From NCBI RefSeq assembly GCF_030695065.1, contig NZ_JAUYTR010000016.1, forward strand, positions 124,001-188,000: DNA of 64,000 nt, in the 5' to 3' direction. The position numbers were made by a program, and so were the translations under genes. This document shows positions 44,241 through 52,940 of the stretch, piece after piece; within the stretch, counting starts at the first letter, position 1, and every line of letters begins with the position of its first letter. The notes below the pieces were generated by a model, which was given only the letters and a program-made list of their open reading frames with translations, made no database searches and had not been told where the DNA came from. The stretch is from Sediminibacterium sp. Lineage in GTDB: Bacteria; Bacteroidota; Bacteroidia; Chitinophagales; Chitinophagaceae.

Positions 44241-44248
44241 CAAAAGTA
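44241..44248 (-). promoter_or_regulatory. Possible -7 box of tRNA-His promoter
   Basis: TACTTTTG on the minus strand matches TAnnTTTG exactly and lies 14 bases before the tRNA 5' end. No TTTG occurs at the proper distance upstream (the nearest is 27 bases away), so the -33 element is weak. Confidence 0.4.
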
Positions 44249-44342
44249 GTAAATATTTTTTAAAAAAACTTCATCCAAACCTTTGTTAATTGGTTTTATA
44301 CATGCAATTGAAAACTATATTTAGATTATTTTTGGAAAGATC

Positions 44343-46511
44343 ATGCAAAAATTCAAGCAATTTATGAAGAGTAGAAAAGGATTAGTGCTAACGGCCTTGG
44401 TATTATTTGGTTCATTATTTATTGCATTTCGCAGTATCAATGGGGCAGATTCTAATGAAAAAATAGCCCAACAACAAAAACTATTGAATACAGTAGGGGC
44501 GCTTTTAGAACAGCAACATTATAGCCCCCAAAAAATCAATGATGATTTTTCAAGAAAAATATTTAAAGCTTATTTAAGTCAATTGGATGGAGATAAAAGT
44601 ATTTTCACTTCTGCAGATGTAAATGCTGTTAAAAAATTTGAAACAAGCATTGACGATGAAATTCATGGTTCTTCTATTCAATTTCAGCCAGCAGTTAGTG
44701 CTATTTATGAAAAACGTGTTTCAGAGACAATGCTTTATTATAAAGATATATTGTCTAAACCATTCGACTACAGCATTAACGAGTCTGTTCAATTAGATGG
44801 AGATCAATTAAGTTATTCCAACTCAGAATCGGAAAGAAAAGATCGTTGGAGAAAAAAGTTGAAATATTATTCTTTGGAGCGTTTCATAGATTTACAAGAG
44901 GAGCGAGAAAAGAATAAGGGGAAAGACAGTTTTAGGGTATTGCCCGATGATAGTTTAGAATTAGCTGCCAGAACCAGTGTGTTAAAAATGATGGATCGAA
45001 CTTTTAATCGTATCAAAACTACATTTACCGAAGAGCAGCGATTCAATTCTTTTATAAATGTAATCACCAATACAATGGATCCGCATACCGATTACTATCC
45101 ACCCATAGAAAAAAGAGCATTTGACGAAAGAATGAGTAATCAATTCTATGGCATTGGTGCACAATTGCAACAAGATGATAATGGAATAAAGATTGCTAGT
45201 GTTGTAACAGGAGGACCTGCTTGGAAATCTGGTACAATAGTAGCTGGTGATATTATTATAAAAGTAGCGCAAGGTGCAAATGAGCCAGTTGATGTAAGCG
45301 GATATGGTACAGAAGATGCAGTTAAATTAATTAGAGGAGATAAGGGAACAGAAGTTAGAATTACTTTTAAAAAGCAAGATGGTACAACTAAAACAGTGTC
45401 ATTAATCAGAGAAAAAATTGAGCAGGATGAAGGTCTTGCTAGAAGTGCAGTAATCATGCAAGGAAAAGATAAAATTGGGTACATAGCACTGCCTGATTTC
45501 TACGCAAATTTTGAAGATAAAAATGGTTTTAAGTGTTCTGAAGATGTTGCTGCTGAAGTTAAAAAATTGAAGGCAGAAAATGTAAAGGGAATTGTAATAG
45601 ATTTAAGAAATAATGGGGGTGGATCTTTGCTTGAAGTAGTAAAGATGGTAGGACTATTCATTAAAACAGGGCCCGTTGTTCAAGTAAAAGAAAGAGATGG
45701 GAGAGTAGATCAACAAACTTGGAGAGACAATGATGAGTCTGTATTATATGATGGTCCTTTAACGGTTATGGTAAATGAGCTTAGCGCTTCTGCTAGTGAA
45801 ATATTTGCTGCAGCAATTCAAGATTATAAAAGAGGTATTGTAATAGGAAGTAGTTCAACTTATGGAAAAGGAACAGTTCAAAGACCCATACCATTTGGAA
45901 GACCTATTGATTTTTACAGTAGTAGAACTGAATTTGGAGCTGTTAGTTTAACTTTTCAAAAATTCTATAGAGTAAATGGCGGAAGTACCCAGCTAAAAGG
46001 GGTTGTGCCAGATATTATTATGCCTGATACTTATGAGTATTTAAAAATTAGAGAAAAAGACAACCCCAATTCCTTGCCTTGGGATGCCATACCTCAAACA
46101 GCTTACCAGCCATGGCAAGGAATTGAGTCTAATAACTTAACCCAAATAATCAAAAAAGAACAAACTAGAATTTCTTCGGATGCAAATTTGAATTTATTGC
46201 AAGACAACTTAAAATGGCTATCTAAAAACAGTGAAAACCCCATCAATTTGCAAATTGATCAGTTTAAACAAATGCAAAAGCAAATCACCAACACAGTTAA
46301 TCAAAATAATAACTTGTTGAAACTTAAATCTGAAATGAGCGTGCAAACCCTTGAAGCAGACAAAGACAAATTTTACAACAATCCAGATAAAAATAAAGGA
46401 ATCAGATACCAAGAATGGTTAAAGCTGTTAAAGCAAGACTTACAAATTGATGCAAGTACTAAAATTATACAAGAGTTAGCTACTCAGCAATATAATACTG
46501 CTAAAAATTAA
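44343..46511 (+). CDS. prc: Carboxy-terminal processing (tail-specific) protease, S41
   Basis: The 722-residue periplasmic protease is anchored or exported by an N-terminal hydrophobic segment (GLVLTALVLFGSLFIAF). In order it has a Prc N-terminal helical domain (to about 235), a PDZ domain (about 255-345, FYGIGAQLQQDDNGIKIASVVTGGPAWKSG), the S41 catalytic core, and a C-terminal DUF3340 domain. The catalytic Ser is Ser483 in SASASEIF and the general base Lys509 in TYGKGTVQ. Prc clips C-termini of exported proteins and peptidoglycan hydrolases in related bacteria. A possible -7 element TATTTTTG ends 9 bases before the start codon. Confidence 0.94.
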   Translation: MQKFKQFMKSRKGLVLTALVLFGSLFIAFRSINGADSNEKIAQQQKLLNTVGALLEQQHYSPQKINDDFSRKIFKAYLSQLDGDKSIFTSADVNAVKKFETSIDDEIHGSSIQFQPAVSAIYEKRVSETMLYYKDILSKPFDYSINESVQLDGDQLSYSNSESERKDRWRKKLKYYSLERFIDLQEEREKNKGKDSFRVLPDDSLELAARTSVLKMMDRTFNRIKTTFTEEQRFNSFINVITNTMDPHTDYYPPIEKRAFDERMSNQFYGIGAQLQQDDNGIKIASVVTGGPAWKSGTIVAGDIIIKVAQGANEPVDVSGYGTEDAVKLIRGDKGTEVRITFKKQDGTTKTVSLIREKIEQDEGLARSAVIMQGKDKIGYIALPDFYANFEDKNGFKCSEDVAAEVKKLKAENVKGIVIDLRNNGGGSLLEVVKMVGLFIKTGPVVQVKERDGRVDQQTWRDNDESVLYDGPLTVMVNELSASASEIFAAAIQDYKRGIVIGSSSTYGKGTVQRPIPFGRPIDFYSSRTEFGAVSLTFQKFYRVNGGSTQLKGVVPDIIMPDTYEYLKIREKDNPNSLPWDAIPQTAYQPWQGIESNNLTQIIKKEQTRISSDANLNLLQDNLKWLSKNSENPINLQIDQFKQMQKQITNTVNQNNNLLKLKSEMSVQTLEADKDKFYNNPDKNKGIRYQEWLKLLKQDLQIDASTKIIQELATQQYNTAKN

Positions 46512-46546
46512 ACTACTTTTTTATATTGAACGATTACTAGCACATT

Positions 46547-47056
46547 ATGGAAAAGAAGTTAGAAAAGAAATGGTATGCCGTTTATACCAAGCCAAGATGG
46601 GAAAAAAAGATTGATACGGTACTTGTTAGAAAAGGTATAGAAAGTTGGTGCCCACTTCAAAAAGTAGAGCGCCAATGGACCGATAGGAAAAAAATAATTG
46701 AAGAACCTCTCTTCAAATCTTATGTGTTTGTATATATAGATGATACCGAAAGATCTAAAGTGTTAATGACTGATGGCGCATTAAATTTTGTTTATTATTT
46801 GGGCAAACCTGCTGTTATTAAAGAAGACGAAATAAACAATATTAAAGCTTATTTATCGGAGAAAGATGCAAAAATATCCATCATTTCAGACCAGGGCTTT
46901 TCAAGTGGAGATTTAATAAAAGTTAATTACGGTGTATTTATGGATAAGGAAGGAACTGTAATTAGAGGCGGCAAGAAAAAAGTATATGTAGAATTACAAA
47001 GTCTTGGACAAGTAATGATTGTAGAATTTCCTGCTGTTTTCCTAACCTCTAAATAA
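46547..47056 (+). CDS. NusG-like/UpxY-type transcription antiterminator
   Basis: The 169-residue protein has a NusG N-terminal domain (KKWYAVYTKPRWEKKIDTVLVRKGIESWCP, with KSYVFVYI) and a KOW domain at the C-terminus (GDLIKVNYGVFMDKEGTVIRGG). In Bacteroidota such paralogues (UpxY) usually head capsule or exopolysaccharide operons and stop early termination there. Here no polysaccharide genes follow: the next gene is convergent mtaB, overlapping by 8 bases. It is 35 bases after prc, so it may be co-transcribed. Its target operon, if any, is elsewhere. Housekeeping NusG is less likely because it normally sits with secE and ribosomal genes. Confidence 0.85.
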   Translation: MEKKLEKKWYAVYTKPRWEKKIDTVLVRKGIESWCPLQKVERQWTDRKKIIEEPLFKSYVFVYIDDTERSKVLMTDGALNFVYYLGKPAVIKEDEINNIKAYLSEKDAKISIISDQGFSSGDLIKVNYGVFMDKEGTVIRGGKKKVYVELQSLGQVMIVEFPAVFLTSK

Positions 47057-48326
47057 TCCAATCAATTAGTTGGTTGGCCCATTCATTTCTATAAGGAGTA
47101 CTAATTCTAATGTAATTATCGGTATATCCTTCCATCATGCCTTCTTTATTATAGGCTTCAAATAGAACAGGTCTAGTTTTTCCACTATGCTGTTGTGAAA
47201 AATATTGTTGCTTCATGTAAGAAAGATTCCGCAATATTTTATTGCGCTCATTTCGAATATGGATGGGAACAATTGGAGTGATTTCTAAAGCTTTTGTATT
47301 ATCTCTTTCAGAATAGGTGAATACGTGTAAGTAAGATACATCTAATGAATGTATGAAATCAAAAGTTTCTTTAAAGTCTTCATCTGATTCGCCAGGAAAT
47401 CCTACTATTACGTCAACACCTATAGAAGCATATGGCATTAATTGTTTAATTAAAGCAACACGTTCTGCATACAATTCTCTTTTATATCTCCTTCGCATTA
47501 GTCCCAATATTTTATTAGACCCACTTTGCAATGGGATATGAAAATGGGGCATGAATTGATCACTACTCGAAACCCATTCAATTAATTCATTGGTGATTAA
47601 GTTGGGTTCTATAGAGGAGATGCGATATCTATTAATTCCAGAAACAGCATCTAAAGCTTTAACCAGGTCTAAAAAAGATTCTCCATGCACTTTGTCTCCA
47701 TGTGCTCCTTTGCCAAAATCTCCCAAATTAACACCGGTCAAAACAATTTCTTTAACGCCTTCCGATGCCAAATGAGCTGCGTTTGTAACCACATTGTCAA
47801 TGGTATCACTTCTGCTTTTTCCGCGTGCCATTGGAATAGTGCAAAATGAACAGTTGTAATCGCAGCCATCTTGCACTTTCAAAAATGTTCGGGTTCTGTC
47901 GTGTTGAGAAAAAGAAGCATTAAATCCAGTTACATCAGCAATATCGCAACTACAAATTTTGGCAGGGTCGTTTGTTTTGGTAAGCGCTTTAATATGATCA
48001 GTAATATTAAACTTTTCAGCTGCGCCTAAAACGAGGTCTACCCCTGGAATGGAAGCAATTTCAGCAGGTTTTAGTTGCGCATAACAGCCTGTGATAATAA
48101 CGAAGCTATCTGGTGATTTTCGTTGAATTCTTCTAACCAACTGCCTACATTCTTTGTCGGCGTTATCAGTTACTGAGCAAGTATTAATTACATAAACATC
48201 CGCAGAGTCGGTGAAATCCCTCTTTTCGAAACCTTCTTTTTCCATAATCCTAGATAGGGTAGAGGTTTCCGAAAAGTTAAGTTTACAGCCAAGTGTATGA
48301 AATGCTACTGTTTGTTTCTGATTCAT
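47049..48326 (-). CDS. mtaB: tRNA t6A37 methylthiotransferase, MtaB-like
   Basis: The 425-residue radical-SAM methylthiotransferase adds a methylthio group to t6A37 of tRNA. It has an N-terminal UPF0004 domain (VAFHTLGCKLNFSETSTLSR with cluster Cys, VINTCSVTDNADKECRQ, ITGCYAQL), the radical-SAM motif CDYNCSFCTIP, and a C-terminal TRAM-like part. It is the MtaB/YqeV rather than the MiaB or RimO type, judging from the TLGCKLNFSE start and overall length. It is convergent with the NusG-like gene (8-base overlap). Confidence 0.9.
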   Translation of the reverse strand: MNQKQTVAFHTLGCKLNFSETSTLSRIMEKEGFEKRDFTDSADVYVINTCSVTDNADKECRQLVRRIQRKSPDSFVIITGCYAQLKPAEIASIPGVDLVLGAAEKFNITDHIKALTKTNDPAKICSCDIADVTGFNASFSQHDRTRTFLKVQDGCDYNCSFCTIPMARGKSRSDTIDNVVTNAAHLASEGVKEIVLTGVNLGDFGKGAHGDKVHGESFLDLVKALDAVSGINRYRISSIEPNLITNELIEWVSSSDQFMPHFHIPLQSGSNKILGLMRRRYKRELYAERVALIKQLMPYASIGVDVIVGFPGESDEDFKETFDFIHSLDVSYLHVFTYSERDNTKALEITPIVPIHIRNERNKILRNLSYMKQQYFSQQHSGKTRPVLFEAYNKEGMMEGYTDNYIRISTPYRNEWANQLIDWII

Positions 48327-48406
48327 GCAAATGCAAAGTTAATACAGCTACCCCAAAAATCATTCATTGAAGCATCTTATGACTGTTATAACTTTAAATA
48401 AGGCCA

Positions 48407-48422
48407 TTTTACAGCTGTAAAA
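48407..48422. promoter_or_regulatory. 16-base perfect palindrome upstream of DUF2723 gene
   Basis: TTTTACAGCTGTAAAA is a perfect palindrome in the 186-base region between mtaB and the DUF2723 gene, which are divergent. It is 58 bases upstream of a TATGTTTG element and could be an operator. No regulator is nearby and the role is inferred. Confidence 0.35.
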
Positions 48423-48479
48423 ACTTTCTTAAATCTGCGGAAACAGCCCTTTGTATTTCAAATTTTACCTATAATCAAC

Positions 48480-48487
48480 TATGTTTG
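48480..48487 (+). promoter_or_regulatory. Possible -7 box for DUF2723 gene
   Basis: TATGTTTG matches TAnnTTTG exactly and lies 25 bases before the start codon. A TTTG upstream is at 26 bases rather than 19-21, so the pair is imperfect. Confidence 0.35.
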
Positions 48488-48512
48488 CCAGTCTTTAAAA
48501 ACCAAAACAAAT

Positions 48513-51500
48513 ATGCAGTTTAATAAGATCAATAACATTACGGGCTGGCTGGTTTTCATTGTTGCCAGCGCAGTGTATACCCTTACTGCCGAAGCTGGTG
48601 GAAGCTTATGGGATTGTGGTGAGTTTGTAAGTAGTTGTTTTAAATTACAAATACCCCATCCTCCAGGTGCCCCTTTGTTTGTAATTTTAGGTAGAATATT
48701 TATTATTTTATTTGGAGATGATCCAATGAGTGCTGCAAAAGCAGTTAATATGATGAGTGCTATTGCAAGTGCATTCACCATTTTGTTTCTTTTCTGGACT
48801 ATTACCCATTTTGCCCGCAGAATTATCAATATAAAAACAACCGATACGCCCAATAGTTATCAAATTTGGAGTATAATGGGTGCAGGAGTGGTAGGTGCAC
48901 TGGCCTATACATTTAGCGATTCCTTTTGGTATAGTGCTGTTGAAGGTGAAGTATATGCTTTGTCTTCTTTTTTTACTGCAATTGTTTTTTGGGCTATACT
49001 TAAATGGGAAAACCATGCAGATGAGCCAGGTGCAGACCGCTGGATTGTGTTTATCTTTTTCATGATGGGATTGTCTATAGGTGTTCACTTGTTGAATCTA
49101 TTAACTATACCAGCTATTGTGATGGTTTATTATTTTAGAAAAAGAGACAACTTTAATTATGAATTAATTCGTTCTTGGTTTATTAAAATTGTATCTATTG
49201 GTGGAGCGTTAGCCTTTATTGCTGCCTTAGTTAGCGCAGCTGCTGAAGCTACCGACAATGTTCCAATGGATGGAACAATTGGGGGACTAATGATATTGGC
49301 TACCATTGTTGGCGTAGGATTATTGTTTGTTATTGAAAAATGGAAGCCTGCCCAAAAAGCTTATTATGGTGGTGTTTATATCTTCTTTGTTATTGGATGT
49401 GTTATTACTGGTGCTGTTCAAGTAGGCGTTATTCAATATTCAATTAAAATGGCTGGTTCATTTGATAGATGGATGGTAAACGGAGCAGGGATGCCTTTCT
49501 TTAGTGGGTTCACCCTATTCTTTGTTTTAGTTGCTGCATTATTATGGTATGGATTAAAATTAGCTGCTAAGAAAGCATGGCCTTATTTAACTCTATCGAT
49601 CTGGTGCATCAGCTTTATGTTTATAGGCTACAGTACTTATTTAACAACAATGGTTAGGAGTAGTGCAAATCCTTCAGTGGATATGTACAACGTAGACAAC
49701 CCAATGAGTTTAGTGGGTTACTTAGGTCGTGAACAATATGGTGATTTCCCATTACTATACGGTCAAAAATTCACCGCACAGCCCGTTGATTTAAAAAATA
49801 CGGGTATGCGTTATCAGAAAGCCCGGGATAAATACATTGAAGTAGGTCAGGATAAAAAATACGTGTACAATCCCGAGGACAAAATGTTGTTCCCAAGGGT
49901 TTGGGATGCAAGCGATGATCAATACCATGCTTACTATTATTCTGCATTTTTGAATATTGCGAAATTAAAAGATGGTACTTATGAAAGAGCCCCTAATCAG
50001 GTAGACAACGTTAAATTCTTTGTAGGCTATCAGGTTTATTGGATGTACTTCCGCTATTTCATGTGGAATTTTTCGGGTAAGCAAAATGATATTCAAGGTG
50101 TTTACACAGGGAATGTTCGTGATGGAAACTGGATTACTGGGATATCTTTTGTTGACAATTTAATTTATGGAGATCAGTCAAAATTGCCCGATTCTCTAAA
50201 AAATAACAAGGCCAACAATAAGCTATTTGCATTGCCATTTATCTTAGGTATTTTGGGTTTTGTATATCACCGTAAAAAAAGAGGTGATGATGCCTTTGCC
50301 AATTTATTAATGTTCTTCTTTACCGGCTTTGCAATTGTTTTATACTTAAATCAAGCCGGTAACCAGCCTCGTGAGCGTGATTATGCTTATGTAGGAAGTT
50401 TTTATGCATTTGCGGTTTGGATTGGATTGGGAGTAATGGCAGTTATTTCTTACTTAGAGAAAAAAATGAAGCCTGCCGTAGCTGCTATATTAGCAACTGT
50501 TATTTGTTTGCTTGCCGTTCCGGCCTTAATGGCTCAACAAGAGTGGGATGACCATGATAGAAGTAAGAAAGTTTTGGCTCGTGATTTAGCGCGCGATTAT
50601 TTAGAAAGCTGCGCTCCTAATGCCATTCTATTCACATTTGGAGACAATGACACTTATCCATTGTGGTATGCACAAGAAGTGGAAGGTATTAGACCAGATA
50701 TTCGGGTTATTAACTATAGTTTATTGGGTATAGATTGGTACATTAATGAAATGAGATACAAAGTAAATGAGAGTGCACCTATTGATGTAATTTGGTCTGC
50801 CGAACAAATTGAAGGTGGTAAAAGAGATTATGCTTTGTATCGTCCTAAGCCCAATATTCCTGAAGATCGTTATTATGACCTATACGATTTAATGAAAAAT
50901 TATGTAGGAAGTGATGACCCAATTAATATGGAAGATAGGGGCAATGGAGAAGCGTTGAGTACTTTCCCTGTTAGAAAATTCTCTGTTCCTGTAGACAAGG
51001 TTCAGGTGTTGGCTAATAAAACAGTGAACGCCAACGATAGTGTTGTTGCTGAATTAAGATTTGAATTACCTAAGAGTTCAATGATGAAAAATGATATGGC
51101 TGTTTTGAATATCATTGCTGCCAATAAATGGAATCGTCCTATCTATTTCACTAATCCTCAAGTTGATTTAGGATTTGATGAATTTTTACGCAGAGATGGA
51201 TTGAGTCATAGACTGGTTCCAGTTCAGGGCTCTAAAGTAAACACCGATTGGATGATGTCTAAAGCAATGAATGTATTTGCTGCAGGAAATGCCAATGTAA
51301 AAGGGGTCTATTTTGATGAAGAGAATAGAAGACACTTGAATAGTATTAGAACTGCTTATACTGAATTAGCTATTGATTTAGCAGCTAAAGGCAGAAAAGA
51401 AGATGCTAGAAAAGTTTTACAGAAAGTAGACAAGTTAATGGATGAAGAAAATTTCCCTTATGGAATGGTTAGTAGAGGGAATATGCATAATAGAAATACT

Positions 51501-51755
51501 TTGATGTTCTTAGAAGCTTGTTATATGGCAGAAGATAAAAGTTTAATTGAAAAAGTAGCTGCTTCTGTTGGTAAAGATCTTCAGCAACAAATCAACTATT
51601 ATAATTCGCTTACTGGTAGGAAGGCCGAATTAATGGAAGATGAAAAAAGAATTGCAGAAGGTTATATGGAAGGGATGGAGAGAATGAAGTCTGTATATAA
51701 TCCAGCCATACAAATTCCAGGTAAGTTAATGGCCCCGAGAGACAGCAGTAAATAG
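48513..51755 (+). CDS. DUF2723 membrane glycosyltransferase-like protein
   Basis: The 1080-residue protein has about 12 membrane helices in its first half and a large soluble C-terminal part. The N-terminal signature GGSLWDCGEFVSSCFKLQIPHPPG-type block (split here as GGSLWDCGEF and IPHPPGAPLFVILGRI) holds the DxxE acidic motif of the GT-C fold. DUF2723 is the bacterial relative of TMEM260, a protein O-mannosyltransferase, so transfer of a sugar from a lipid carrier to exported proteins is likely. The family is common in Bacteroidota. The mannosyl-lipid synthase at 4.3 kb could supply its donor (inference). A strong terminator follows. Confidence 0.85.
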   Translation: MQFNKINNITGWLVFIVASAVYTLTAEAGGSLWDCGEFVSSCFKLQIPHPPGAPLFVILGRIFIILFGDDPMSAAKAVNMMSAIASAFTILFLFWTITHFARRIINIKTTDTPNSYQIWSIMGAGVVGALAYTFSDSFWYSAVEGEVYALSSFFTAIVFWAILKWENHADEPGADRWIVFIFFMMGLSIGVHLLNLLTIPAIVMVYYFRKRDNFNYELIRSWFIKIVSIGGALAFIAALVSAAAEATDNVPMDGTIGGLMILATIVGVGLLFVIEKWKPAQKAYYGGVYIFFVIGCVITGAVQVGVIQYSIKMAGSFDRWMVNGAGMPFFSGFTLFFVLVAALLWYGLKLAAKKAWPYLTLSIWCISFMFIGYSTYLTTMVRSSANPSVDMYNVDNPMSLVGYLGREQYGDFPLLYGQKFTAQPVDLKNTGMRYQKARDKYIEVGQDKKYVYNPEDKMLFPRVWDASDDQYHAYYYSAFLNIAKLKDGTYERAPNQVDNVKFFVGYQVYWMYFRYFMWNFSGKQNDIQGVYTGNVRDGNWITGISFVDNLIYGDQSKLPDSLKNNKANNKLFALPFILGILGFVYHRKKRGDDAFANLLMFFFTGFAIVLYLNQAGNQPRERDYAYVGSFYAFAVWIGLGVMAVISYLEKKMKPAVAAILATVICLLAVPALMAQQEWDDHDRSKKVLARDLARDYLESCAPNAILFTFGDNDTYPLWYAQEVEGIRPDIRVINYSLLGIDWYINEMRYKVNESAPIDVIWSAEQIEGGKRDYALYRPKPNIPEDRYYDLYDLMKNYVGSDDPINMEDRGNGEALSTFPVRKFSVPVDKVQVLANKTVNANDSVVAELRFELPKSSMMKNDMAVLNIIAANKWNRPIYFTNPQVDLGFDEFLRRDGLSHRLVPVQGSKVNTDWMMSKAMNVFAAGNANVKGVYFDEENRRHLNSIRTAYTELAIDLAAKGRKEDARKVLQKVDKLMDEENFPYGMVSRGNMHNRNTLMFLEACYMAEDKSLIEKVAASVGKDLQQQINYYNSLTGRKAELMEDEKRIAEGYMEGMERMKSVYNPAIQIPGKLMAPRDSSK

Positions 51756-51774
51756 TATTAAAAAGAGTATATTG

Positions 51775-51807
51775 AATCGTCCCGAGTTTTCGGGGCGATT
51801 TTTTTTT
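51775..51807 (+). terminator. Rho-independent terminator after DUF2723 gene
   Basis: ATCGTCCCGA pairs with TCGGGGCGAT around GTTT (one G-T pair), followed by a run of eight or nine T ending at 51807. It starts 20 bases after the stop codon. Confidence 0.88.
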
Positions 51808-51841
51808 GAACTTAATAGACTTATAACTGTTATTAAATAAT

Positions 51842-52939
51842 ATGATTGGGCACCAATTTTTTGCTTTTAATCCTGAAAACACTGGCAAATCAAAGTTTGA
51901 GCAGTTGCTCGATATATTTATGCAATTGCTTACCTATACTAGCGGAGATGCTTCAGAATCGTTGAGCTGGATGAATGAGTTAGATAAGCAATACCATTTT
52001 ACTGATAAGGATTATGGGATGGGCGACTTTATTGAAGACCTTAAGCAAAATGGCTACTTAAAAGAAGACCCAGCAAATGGTGATTTTAGTATTACGGGCA
52101 AGTCAGAACAGACTATCCGAAAGAAAAGCTTAGAAGAAATTTTTGGGAAACTGAAGAAAGCAGGTAAAGGGAACCATCAAACATTCAAGCCAGGTCAAGG
52201 TGATGAAGTTAATTCAGATACTAGGCCATTTCAGTTTGGTGATATGCTAGAGCAGATTGATTTTACGGAGAGTATAAGAAACGCACAAATAAATAGAGGG
52301 GTAGAAGCATTCTCTATGCACGAAGACGATTTGCAAATTAGAGAAGCAGATTTTAAAACACAAACTTCTACAGTGCTAATGATTGATATCTCTCATTCCA
52401 TGATACTATATGGAGAAGATAGAATTACCCCTGCTAAGAAAGTGGCCATGGCCTTATGTGAGTTGATCACTACCAAGTATCCGAAAGATACCATTGATAT
52501 AGTAGTATTTGGAAATGATGCTTGGAGTATAGAAATGAAAGACCTTACTTATTTAAAAGTTGGGCCTTATCATACTAATACGGTTGCAGGTTTAGAATTG
52601 GCCATGGATTTGCTTAGAAGAAGAAAGAATCCCAACAAGCAAATTTTTATGATAACAGATGGTAAACCTACTTGTTTGAAAATTGGTAAACAGTACTATA
52701 AAAATAGTTTTGGATTAGATAGAAAAGTAGTGAATCGATGCATCAATTTAGCAGCACAATGTAAAAAATTAAAGATACCCATCACCACGTTTATGATTGC
52801 TTCAGATCCCTATCTGCAGCAGTTTGTACAGGAATTTACCGAAATGAATAACGGCAAAGCATACTTTGCTTCATTGGATAAATTAGGTGCATTTATATTT
52901 AAAGATTTTGAAAGCGGAAAAAGAAAAACAGTTTATTAA
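51842..52939 (+). CDS. VWA-domain protein (chelatase-D/CoxE-like)
   Basis: The 365-residue cytoplasmic protein has a helical N-terminal part and a C-terminal von Willebrand A domain (about residues 175-345). The MIDAS motif is MIDISHSMILYGEDR (DxSxS), with FGNDAW and MITDGKPT completing the metal site. It is followed after 1 base by an AAA+ ATPase gene. Such pairs (MoxR/VWA, BchI/BchD or RavA/ViaA type) act as metal-insertion or complex-remodelling machines. The target is unknown. Confidence 0.87.
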   Translation: MIGHQFFAFNPENTGKSKFEQLLDIFMQLLTYTSGDASESLSWMNELDKQYHFTDKDYGMGDFIEDLKQNGYLKEDPANGDFSITGKSEQTIRKKSLEEIFGKLKKAGKGNHQTFKPGQGDEVNSDTRPFQFGDMLEQIDFTESIRNAQINRGVEAFSMHEDDLQIREADFKTQTSTVLMIDISHSMILYGEDRITPAKKVAMALCELITTKYPKDTIDIVVFGNDAWSIEMKDLTYLKVGPYHTNTVAGLELAMDLLRRRKNPNKQIFMITDGKPTCLKIGKQYYKNSFGLDRKVVNRCINLAAQCKKLKIPITTFMIASDPYLQQFVQEFTEMNNGKAYFASLDKLGAFIFKDFESGKRKTVY

Positions 52940-52940
52940 A

